From Thermodesulfobacteriota bacterium (lineage in GTDB: Bacteria; Desulfobacterota; Desulfomonilia; Desulfomonilales; Desulfomonilaceae): a stretch of DNA of 6,560 bases. This document shows positions 1-5,407 of this stretch, in pieces. How positions within the stretch are numbered: the first letter of the stretch is position 1; each line of letters opens with the position of its first letter. The notes beneath the pieces were generated by a model that made no database searches, was not told the origin of the DNA, and worked only from the letters and a program-made list of their open reading frames with translations. The stretch spans positions 1 through 6,560 of the forward strand of contig JAUPKT010000411.1 in NCBI GenBank assembly GCA_030837305.1. Reading direction: 5' to 3'. A program made the translations under genes and the position numbers.

Positions 1-1
1 C

Positions 2-469
2 GTCCATCGACTCAAACTGGTGGATGCTGACATTCGTGACTGTATAGGTTGTTTTCAGTGTTTGCGCACTGGGTCGTGTAGTATTCATGACGATATGGAG
101 CAAATTATACCCAGAATGAAGGAGGCCGAAGGTTTTGTTACCGGGGCGTCAGTGCGAAACGGATATTTTCCCGCTATCTACAAACGATTCTACGAGAGAA
201 TTACTTACATCCTTGGCTTTGGGAGGGAGCTGCGGGGCAAGTATGTCTCGGCTATCGGTGCAGTAGGCATGGCCTCGGGCAAGAAACACCTTGGGAAACT
301 GCTGACCCTTCGGGAGTTCCAAACCAATGTTCAGGATTATCTGTTTTTTCGGACGGGAATACCCGCGAAGCTAAAGGCTGGAGACGTAACACATCAACTT
401 GAGGGTCTGGCAGACCGACTTGAGGCTGCTATGCTGCCCGGTACGGTCTCCCTCTCTCTGCGCGCATAA
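2..469 (+). CDS. Iron-sulfur flavoprotein (NADPH-dependent FMN reductase / flavodoxin-like family), 5'-partial and probably frameshifted at its 3' end
   Basis: The frame is open from the window edge, so the N-terminal FMN phosphate-binding part lies outside. A GTG at 20 is available, but residues before it (VHRLKLVDADIRDC) read as normal family sequence, so it is not the start. Counting from nucleotide 2, C14, C17, C20 and C26 form CX2CX2CX5C, the compact cluster motif of Isf-type flavoproteins that hold FMN and one 4Fe-4S cluster. It is followed by the usual DDM and a flavodoxin-like 'AEGFVTGASVRNGYFPAIYK' segment, where family members have the flavin-contacting loop. The likely role is cytoplasmic electron transfer; donor and acceptor cannot be read. 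The frame ends at 469 with a low-complexity tail (GTVSLSLRA). A coding-like continuation lies in another frame to 576 (separate entry), so this stop is probably premature. Family assignment is fairly secure; specific function is not. Confidence 0.8.
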   Translation, partial: VHRLKLVDADIRDCIGCFQCLRTGSCSIHDDMEQIIPRMKEAEGFVTGASVRNGYFPAIYKRFYERITYILGFGRELRGKYVSAIGAVGMASGKKHLGKLLTLREFQTNVQDYLFFRTGIPAKLKAGDVTHQLEGLADRLEAAMLPGTVSLSLRA

Positions 470-576
470 GAGCCAAGACCGATGATTTTATCATTCGCAA
501 ATTCATGCTCGAGAAAAACCCCGACAACGTCTACGATTTCACAATACGTCAGTGGAAAGAAAAGAAGCTGATGTGA
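451..576 (+). pseudogene. Out-of-frame C-terminal tail of the iron-sulfur flavoprotein
   Basis: From about 451 the frame offset by -1 (equivalently +2) from the flavoprotein reads SARIRAKTDDFIIRKF, then an LEKNPDNVYDF segment and a KEKKLM end, stopping at TGA 574-576. The charged, aromatic-rich composition and the absence of a plausible start codon with a ribosome site make it a protein C-terminus rather than a separate gene. Removing one CT from the CT tract at 452-459 joins the frames directly as ...LSARIRAK..., giving 190 residues from the window edge to the stop. Losing a base further upstream (about 430-450) would explain it equally well. Whether this is a true mutation, phase variation or a sequencing error cannot be decided here. 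Confidence 0.6.
452..465 (+). repeat. Short dinucleotide tract (CT)4 followed by (GC)3
   Basis: The tract reads CTCTCTCT then GCGCGC and lies just before the premature stop of the flavoprotein. Dinucleotide runs are prone to slippage, and one extra CT unit is exactly the change needed to produce the observed frame break. At four units it is short for a classical phase-variation tract. Confidence 0.5.
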
Positions 577-751
577 CTCCGACGACACTGACGCTGTGCC
601 CGCATCAACGAGAAGACTCCTTTATGCCTCCCTGCGCGATTTTCTATCTCCGCGCCATTCACCATTACCAAGGCAACACTTCGCGCGAAAATCGCGTACG
701 TTAATCCTAAAATTCTTGCAATGGGATCAGAATGAACTGAGAGGCTTTAAG
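577..751. other. Convergent intergenic gap
   Basis: This lies between the end of the flavoprotein tail (plus) and the end of the kinase gene (minus). No supported gene is seen. One perfect palindrome, CGCGA-AAA-TCGCG at 684-696, could form a 5-bp hairpin in transcripts from either side, but it has no adjacent T-run on either strand, so it is not called as an intrinsic terminator. Confidence 0.5.
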
Positions 752-2740
752 TTAGGCCAACTTCTCTGCAAACTCCTCGAGCGTTCCGAAGAGTTCCCCT
801 TGATCAATGGGCTTTGAGATGTACCCATCCATGCCCGCTTCCTGGCATCGCTCTTTATCACCTTTCATGGCGTACGCAGTCATGGCAATGATGGGTATAT
901 GCTTCCCAGTGCTTTTCTCATTTTCCCGTATTAGATGGGTAGCCTCAAAGCCATCCATCTCCGGCATCTGTACGTCCATGAGGATGAGGTCGAAAGCTCC
1001 TGTACTATGAGAATCAACGGCCTGTTTCCCTGTCGCAGCAGTGGTCACCTGGTGCCCCATCTTTTCAAGTATCCTTTGGGCCAACTTCTGATTGACCGGA
1101 TTGTCTTCAGCAAGAAGTATTTTGAGCCTGTGTTTAGAGCTTCTAAAAGTATGACGAGTTATCAAACGTGGCGTAACCCGATCCGTACTGTCTCCACAAA
1201 GTGCTCCGGAAATCGCATTCAAGAGATCGGATTGTCTCACCGGCTTAAGCAGGTATCCAGCAATGCCTAGTTTAAGACACGTGGACGCATCTCCTCTCTG
1301 TCCCGCAGAAGAAAGTACAAATATTTTCATGCTGGAGAAACCAGGATTCTTCCTTATACGTTCAACAAGTTCAAAGCCGTTCATTCCTGGCATCATGTAA
1401 TCGATCAGAGCGAGGGGAAACAGCGTCCCTGAATTGCTGGCACTTTCCAGCAAAAGTAAAGCCGAAGAACCTCCTTCTACTGAAGTCGGAATCATGCCCC
1501 ACAATGCAACAGTCTCTTCCAATATTCGTCGGTTCGTGGCGTTATCATCAACTATCAGGACCGGGAGGCCTCGGAGATTACCTGCTGGAGCACAAATAGG
1601 TCCCATTGCCTCACCATCCTGGATTCGTAACTGAGCGGTGAAATGGATATGGCTTCCCTGCCCTATGTCACTTTCAACCCAGACCCGCCCCCCCATCATT
1701 TGAACCAGCTGGGATACAATCGCCAATCCAAGTCCAGTACCAGTGTACTGCCTCGTTGAAGAGCTGTCGACCTGTTCAAACGCCCGAAATATTGCATCTT
1801 GTTTATCTCGTGGAATCCCGATTCCCGTATCTGACACTATGAAGTGTAGGTCTATTTCTTCCTCTGTGCGAGATTCCGGCAGAACTCGAAGGATAACCTC
1901 TCCTTGGTTGGTGAATTTGATGGCATTTCCTATAAGGTTTATCAGTACTTGTCTCATTCGGCCTGGATCTCCAACCACTAGGTCGGGGATGTCTGAACGT
2001 ATGTCATATGCCAGTTCAAGACCTTTGGCATCTGCCTGGGCGGCTAGTGAGCCCATCGTGTCCGCTATGCAATCTCTCAATCCAAAAGCCACCGAAATCA
2101 ATTCGAGCTTGCCTGCCTCCATCTTGGAGAAATCGAGAATATCGTTGATCAATGCTAGTAGCGCATAGGCGGATATTTTCACGGCCTGAAGATATTCATA
2201 CTGTTCCGAGGTGAGTTCAGTATTGAGAGCCAGCTCGGTCATGCCTATGACACCGTTCATCGGGGTACGAATCTCGTGGCTCATGTTGGCGAGGAATTCG
2301 CTTTTTGCCCTGTTTGCCTTTTGGGCCTCCTCGGCCAGCCTATTCGCAATCTCGATGTTCTCCTTGAGTTTTCTTTCGTTGCGGTCCAGAGCAATCACCA
2401 TGGAATTAAATGCCTTTGAAAAATCACCCATAAAATCAACCCGCTGGGTATAATCCCCTTTGGTAACATGTTCTGCTTGCCACGTGAGATGGAGCAAATG
2501 GGAATGTAATTCCTTGAAAGGTGACGCAAAGAAATTGTTGGCTGGCAGCCGGATCTCTCGCAGTTCTCCCCGGGATAAAGGAATGATGAATTGCTGTGTC
2601 TGTTCCATAAAATCGATAAGCTGATTCATCATTTCTGCATACTTGAACTCATCCTCATCCTCGAGTTGTTGAAGGTCAATCCTTGCCGGAATTTCTCCCT
2701 GCAAGAGCATGCCGAGCTTTTCAGTGGCTTCTTCGATCAT
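752..2740 (-). CDS. Soluble hybrid sensor histidine kinase with HAMP-like region, HisKA, HATPase_c and two receiver domains
   Basis: The protein has 662 residues and no membrane segment or signal peptide, so it should be cytoplasmic. Residues 1-80 are charged and match no domain I recognise. Residues about 82-120 ([17 protein letters not shown], then [10 protein letters not shown]) resemble a HAMP signalling helix pair, followed by a coiled-coil linker at 120-147. HisKA carries the H-box [11 protein letters not shown] with H155 as phospho-acceptor. HATPase_c shows the N-box (N268, N272), G1 DTGIGIP (304-310) and G2 GTGLGLA (334-340). Receiver 1 (about 392-512) has D398/D399, acceptor D447, S477 and K499. 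Receiver 2 (about 539-658) has E545/D546, acceptor D589, T621 and K643. Both look competent for phosphotransfer. There is no HPt or DNA-binding output, so a separate partner is expected. The start overlaps the V4R stop by 4 bp (ATGA), and GAGGTG at 2752-2757 can serve as ribosome site, which implies translational coupling. Kinase assignment is secure; the signal is unknown. Confidence 0.95.
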   Translation of the reverse strand: MIEEATEKLGMLLQGEIPARIDLQQLEDEDEFKYAEMMNQLIDFMEQTQQFIIPLSRGELREIRLPANNFFASPFKELHSHLLHLTWQAEHVTKGDYTQRVDFMGDFSKAFNSMVIALDRNERKLKENIEIANRLAEEAQKANRAKSEFLANMSHEIRTPMNGVIGMTELALNTELTSEQYEYLQAVKISAYALLALINDILDFSKMEAGKLELISVAFGLRDCIADTMGSLAAQADAKGLELAYDIRSDIPDLVVGDPGRMRQVLINLIGNAIKFTNQGEVILRVLPESRTEEEIDLHFIVSDTGIGIPRDKQDAIFRAFEQVDSSSTRQYTGTGLGLAIVSQLVQMMGGRVWVESDIGQGSHIHFTAQLRIQDGEAMGPICAPAGNLRGLPVLIVDDNATNRRILEETVALWGMIPTSVEGGSSALLLLESASNSGTLFPLALIDYMMPGMNGFELVERIRKNPGFSSMKIFVLSSAGQRGDASTCLKLGIAGYLLKPVRQSDLLNAISGALCGDSTDRVTPRLITRHTFRSSKHRLKILLAEDNPVNQKLAQRILEKMGHQVTTAATGKQAVDSHSTGAFDLILMDVQMPEMDGFEATHLIRENEKSTGKHIPIIAMTAYAMKGDKERCQEAGMDGYISKPIDQGELFGTLEEFAEKLA

Positions 2741-3273
2741 TTATCCGTCTTCACCTCTTTAACATCGAAACGGCAAACCCTGTCACCACTCGCCCAGCAA
2801 TCAATTTCTTTTGCCTCAAAAGGCTTCCCGGTGTAAGCCTCTAGAACACCGGCAATAAACCCCTCATCGTAATGGCACACAACCTCATCGGTGAATGGCA
2901 ATCCCGAGCAGTCCAAATCTTCAGCAATGGTCAACGTGAACTGCATATTCTCCAAGTCGGCTTTTTCTATCCTTAGAACCCCAATGGCTTGTTCTCTCAG
3001 TGCCGTTTGTAGCTGAGCTACAAACTCATTGAAACTGACCTCGAGATCAAGCATATTCTTAGAGAACTCAGCTCCCGCAAGCCTTCCAGCCCTAATGAGA
3101 ATTTCATTTGTCTTATCAACACCGAACTCGGTAATCAGAACATCTCGCAAGGTGTATTGGAGCAGTCTATAGACCAGGACTGGCGCATATAAGCCCAAAT
3201 TAGGCCTGCCTTTTTCTAGGTCGCCCAAGTCTTTCCAAGAGAATTTGTCATAGTCTCGTTTTTCTTTGAACAT
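2737..3273 (-). CDS. Stand-alone V4R-domain (XylR-N/4-vinyl-reductase-type) ligand sensor protein
   Basis: The protein has 178 residues from the chosen ATG at 3273, which has AAGGAG 8 nt upstream. An in-frame ATG at 3318 would add 15 residues but has only a weak ribosome site. The N-terminal half (about 11-70, with GRPNLGLY and a TLRDVLITEFG...AGRLAGAEF helix region) resembles the sensory part of XylR/DmpR-type activators. The C-terminal half is a V4R domain: C122, then VCHYDEGFIAGVLEAYTGK, then EIDCWASGDRVCRFDV. C133, E156, C159 and C167 are spaced 23, 3 and 8 residues apart. This equals the spacing I recall for the structural zinc site of phenol sensor MopR (C155, E178, C181, C189). No DNA-binding, ATPase or kinase domain is attached. 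Its coupling to the kinase gene suggests that it binds a hydrophobic small molecule and controls the kinase in trans. The ligand cannot be read; roles in pigment or aromatic metabolism are also known for this fold. Confidence 0.85.
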   Translation of the reverse strand: MFKEKRDYDKFSWKDLGDLEKGRPNLGLYAPVLVYRLLQYTLRDVLITEFGVDKTNEILIRAGRLAGAEFSKNMLDLEVSFNEFVAQLQTALREQAIGVLRIEKADLENMQFTLTIAEDLDCSGLPFTDEVVCHYDEGFIAGVLEAYTGKPFEAKEIDCWASGDRVCRFDVKEVKTDK

Positions 3274-3281
3274 GATTTGTG

Positions 3282-3287
3282 CTCCTT
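3282..3287 (-). promoter_or_regulatory. Ribosome binding site that fixes the V4R start
   Basis: On the minus strand AAGGAG lies 8 nt before the ATG at 3273. It favours the 178-residue form over the start at 3318. The surrounding bases (CAAGGAGCA..AATC) are nearly the same as those before the acyl-CoA ligase start. Confidence 0.7.
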
Positions 3288-3360
3288 GCGAACTGAAAAT
3301 GATGTTGAGGTCCGGCATAATTTCTCAGCTATACCAAAGCCGCAAAGGGGCTCTTCCAAC

Positions 3361-3373
3361 CACTTCTTAAGTG
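3361..3373. repeat. Inverted repeat in the leader of the V4R-kinase genes
   Basis: CACTT-CTT-AAGTG is a perfect 5-bp stem with a 3-nt loop. The flanks CCAAC and GTTAGG can extend the pairing if single-base bulges are allowed. It lies about 18 nt downstream of the predicted -10 hexamer on the minus strand, a position suited to an operator or a 5'-UTR hairpin. It has no T-run and is not a convincing terminator for the upstream ligase. Confidence 0.4.
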
Positions 3374-3390
3374 TTAGGAAATAGTTGTTT

Positions 3391-3419
3391 ATTATACCAT
3401 GAACCTACATCATTGAGGA
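3391..3419 (-). promoter_or_regulatory. Predicted extended -10 promoter for the V4R-kinase pair
   Basis: On the minus strand TATAAT (3396-3391) is a perfect -10 hexamer preceded by TGG, making an extended -10 element (TGnTATAAT). With a 17-nt spacer the -35 position is TCCTCA, which matches TTGACA at only 3 of 6 bases, as is tolerated for extended -10 promoters. Transcription would begin near 3384, leaving a leader of about 110 nt before the V4R start at 3273. It sits just after the ligase stop, so the sensor and kinase could be expressed independently of the ligase. Confidence 0.55.
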
Positions 3420-3422
3420 GTA

Positions 3423-5078
3423 TCACCCGTTCTGCCGGTAGCCCTTCCTTATCTCTTTCTTGTCCAATTTTCCCACGCTTGTCTTGGGGATGCTCTCCAC
3501 TATTTCCACTTTGTCGGGGACTCCCCAACGGGAAATGACACCGCGGTCGGCAAATTCTTTCAGAAAATTCTTGATATCATCTTCGGAAACTTTTTCCTTG
3601 TATGCTTCCTTGAGGACGACGAGAGCCAGTGGCCTCTCTCCCCATTTTTCGCTGGGCACTCCGATTACCGCCGCTTCGCTCACGGCCTCGTGCTGCGTGA
3701 GGATGTCCTCGATTTGCAGGGACGAAATCCATTCTCCTCCTGTCTTGATGACGTCCTTTACTCGATCGGTGATCTGCAGATACCCCTCTTGATCCACATA
3801 GCCGACATCTGCCGTGTGCAGGAATCCACCGCGCCAAAGCTCCTCGGAACGGTCGGTTTCCCGAAAGTAACCCTGCGTAAGCCATGGAGCCCTGACAACA
3901 ACCTCGCCAACACTCGCTCCATCGGGTGGCTGCTCCTTGCCGTCCACATCGACAACCCTTAAATCCACCAGCGGTATGGGAAGGCCTGTGCGGCAACGAA
4001 CCCCTATTTGAAGGTCGTCATCCCACTCCACCATGTGCGGTTTCAGATGAGCCAGCGTAAGGACGGGGCAGGTCTCGGACATGCCGTAGCCCCCAAAGAT
4101 ATTAATCCTTTTCGACATCGCGGCCTTGCAAAGGCCTTTGGGAAGAGCCGAACCACCGATGATCACTTTCCATCCTGAAAGGTCGGCATCAGCCGCGGCG
4201 GGGCTGCTCAAAAGCATGTGAAGTATCGTTGGAACACAGTGAGAAAACGTGACCTTTTCATCTTCGATGAGTTTGAGAATACTCTCAGGAATGTAACGCC
4301 CCGGATAGACCTGCTTCACACCGAGGAGAGAGGCCACGTACGGCATGCCCCATGCATGAACATGAAACATAGGCGTGAGGGGCATGTACACGTCCTGAGA
4401 ATTGAAGCCTCCCTGGATGGCGTGACCGCCCAGGCTGGCCATGACGCTGAGAGTGTGGAGCACCAGTTGTCGATGACTGAAATAGACGCCCTTGGGCAAG
4501 CCTGTGGTCCCGGTAGTATAAAAGGTGGTAGCTTTCGTATTTTCATCGAAATCCGGGAACGGATAATCACTGGGATTCTTTGCGAGCAGGGCCTCGTACT
4601 CTCCGGCGACGTCTAGGCAACTAGCAGGAATCTCGTCGGTATCGCTCAGTGCCACTATTGCTTTCACTGTTTCCAGCTCGTCACGAATCTTCTCCAGGAT
4701 GGGAAGAAAATCCGAATGGACCAGAATGACATCGTCTGCCGCATGATTGATGGTGTAAAGTATCTGTGAGGGGGAAAGGCGAATGTTGATGGTATGGAGA
4801 ATTGCCCCCATCATGGGAACCGCATAAAAGCATTCCAAGTATCGATGGCTATCCCAATCCATGATGCCGACCGTTTTTCCTGCCTGAACTCCGAGAGACT
4901 CCAATGCGCCGGCCAACTTGCCCACACGGTCAGCCAAGGTGAGATAGTCGTATCTCTTGAGTTCCCTGTATACAATTTCTTGCTTTGGTGCGCACACCAG
5001 CGGGGTTCGCAAGAGATGCTTGATAAGCAGCGGGTATGCGTATGCAGAGGGAGTTCGGTGGATGAGTTCTGTTTGCAA
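3423..5078 (-). CDS. AMP-forming acyl-CoA ligase (AlkK-like medium/long-chain fatty-acid-CoA ligase family)
   Basis: This 551-residue enzyme of the ANL superfamily would convert a carboxylic acid, ATP and CoA into acyl-CoA, AMP and PPi in the cytoplasm. The signature motifs are complete. The phosphate-binding loop is YTTGTTGLPKG (187-197) and the acyl/AMP motif is YGMSET (331-336). HTADVG (421-426) contains the ribose-binding D424, and the hinge region ITDRVKDVIKTGGEWIS is at 436-452. The adenylation lysine is K537 in PKTSVGKLDK. The N-terminal segment around DWDSHRYLECFYAVPMMGA is typical of AlkK-type fatty-acid ligases, and the length is normal. The start is TTG at 5078: an in-frame TAA precedes it by seven codons, AAGGAG lies 6 nt upstream, and the first in-frame ATG is residue 73, inside the conserved domain. 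Chain length and substrate cannot be settled; an aromatic or branched acid is possible. The V4R-kinase pair follows in the same direction. Confidence 0.92.
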   Translation of the reverse strand: MQTELIHRTPSAYAYPLLIKHLLRTPLVCAPKQEIVYRELKRYDYLTLADRVGKLAGALESLGVQAGKTVGIMDWDSHRYLECFYAVPMMGAILHTINIRLSPSQILYTINHAADDVILVHSDFLPILEKIRDELETVKAIVALSDTDEIPASCLDVAGEYEALLAKNPSDYPFPDFDENTKATTFYTTGTTGLPKGVYFSHRQLVLHTLSVMASLGGHAIQGGFNSQDVYMPLTPMFHVHAWGMPYVASLLGVKQVYPGRYIPESILKLIEDEKVTFSHCVPTILHMLLSSPAAADADLSGWKVIIGGSALPKGLCKAAMSKRINIFGGYGMSETCPVLTLAHLKPHMVEWDDDLQIGVRCRTGLPIPLVDLRVVDVDGKEQPPDGASVGEVVVRAPWLTQGYFRETDRSEELWRGGFLHTADVGYVDQEGYLQITDRVKDVIKTGGEWISSLQIEDILTQHEAVSEAAVIGVPSEKWGERPLALVVLKEAYKEKVSEDDIKNFLKEFADRGVISRWGVPDKVEIVESIPKTSVGKLDKKEIRKGYRQNG

Positions 5079-5084
5079 GATTTG

Positions 5085-5090
5085 CTCCTT
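5085..5090 (-). promoter_or_regulatory. Ribosome binding site supporting the TTG start of the ligase
   Basis: AAGGAG on the minus strand lies 6 nt before TTG (5078-5076). An in-frame stop shortly upstream excludes any longer form, so this site together with the TTG decides the start. Confidence 0.7.
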
Positions 5091-5131
5091 GAATGTTTCT
5101 TATCGTGGCCACAGAGGCAGATCTATGACTC

Positions 5132-5330
5132 CAAAGACCTTAGATTATCGTCCCCGCGATGGCAACCTCGATTGTGCTCGCAATAGCCACAAAGACCTTG
5201 ACGGAACATATCCGGATGGGGTCTATTTCTGAGGTCTGGACCAAATCCCGGTCTCGGCATGAAGCAGCAGCGTACCGCTTATCAGATTCGCGCGGCTGCC
5301 CAAAGAACTTCAGGCTAGCGGAGGTCTCGG
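5132..5330. repeat. Repeated AGGTCT-type elements in the divergent promoter region
   Basis: CAAAGACCTT occurs at 5132-5141 and again at 5190-5199 as exact 10-bp direct repeats, which contain AGGTCT on the minus strand. AGGTCT also appears on the plus strand at 5232-5237 and 5322-5327. GGTCTCGG occurs at 5250-5257 and 5323-5330. Four copies of one hexamer in about 200 bp is more than random sequence would give, so these are candidate protein-binding half-sites. No known operator is recognised. Confidence 0.35.
5198..5227 (+). promoter_or_regulatory. Weak candidate sigma-70 promoter for the Fe-S/SCP2 gene
   Basis: TTGACG (5198-5203, 5 of 6 to consensus) is followed after 18 nt by TCTATT (5222-5227, 4 of 6). 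It would start transcription near 5234, with a leader of about 175 nt. The -35 overlaps the second CAAAGACCTT repeat, as an operator might. The match is moderate and could be chance. Confidence 0.25.
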
Positions 5331-5395
5331 AACGCTTAAGATAGGCAAGGATTGACAGCCACCCAAAATGAATCTCCTGTTGGGACACCCAGGAC

Positions 5396-5400
5396 GAGGA
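5396..5400 (+). promoter_or_regulatory. Ribosome binding site for the Fe-S/SCP2 gene
   Basis: GAGGA lies 7 nt before the ATG at 5408. A second ATG at 5404 overlaps it but opens only a very short frame, so 5408 is preferred. An in-frame TGA at 5369-5371 closes the frame upstream, with no other start codon between. Confidence 0.6.
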
Positions 5401-5407
5401 TACATGT

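Larger units (their letters stand above)
5079..5407. other. Divergent intergenic regulatory region
   Basis: This 329-bp region separates the ligase (minus) from the Fe-S/SCP2 gene (plus) and should hold promoters for both. I see no supported gene: the open frames here start without ribosome sites and have no recognisable composition. It contains a 10-bp direct repeat and several AGGTCT elements, listed separately. No strong promoter for the ligase could be identified. Confidence 0.5.

Noticed and set aside
684..696. Hairpin CGCGA-AAA-TCGCG as a bidirectional terminator between convergent genes
   Set aside because: The stem is only 5 bp and no T-run follows on either strand.
3274..3318. Longer V4R form starting at the ATG at 3318
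   Set aside because: It has only a weak ribosome site, and the added 15 residues do not resemble the family. The ATG at 3273 has AAGGAG at ideal spacing.
3319..3360. AGCC...GGCT followed by TTT on the minus strand as a terminator for the ligase
   Set aside because: The stem is 4 bp with a 7-nt loop and the T-run is too short. It also lies downstream of the predicted promoter for the next gene.
3577..3996. 139-codon alternative minus-strand frame within the ligase gene
   Set aside because: It overlaps the conserved ligase motifs in another frame and its Arg/Gly-rich composition is typical of out-of-frame reading.
5159..5344. 61-codon plus-strand open frame in the same intergenic region
   Set aside because: No ribosome site before its ATG and no family-like sequence.
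5352..5380. Perfect TTGACA at 5352-5357 upstream of the Fe-S/SCP2 gene as a -35 element
   Set aside because: At 15-18 nt downstream there is no acceptable -10 (TCTCCT, CTCCTG, TCCTGT, CCTGTT).
5140..5388. 82-codon minus-strand open frame in the divergent intergenic region
   Set aside because: It begins with GTG, has no ribosome site, no recognisable motif, and lies in what should be promoter DNA.
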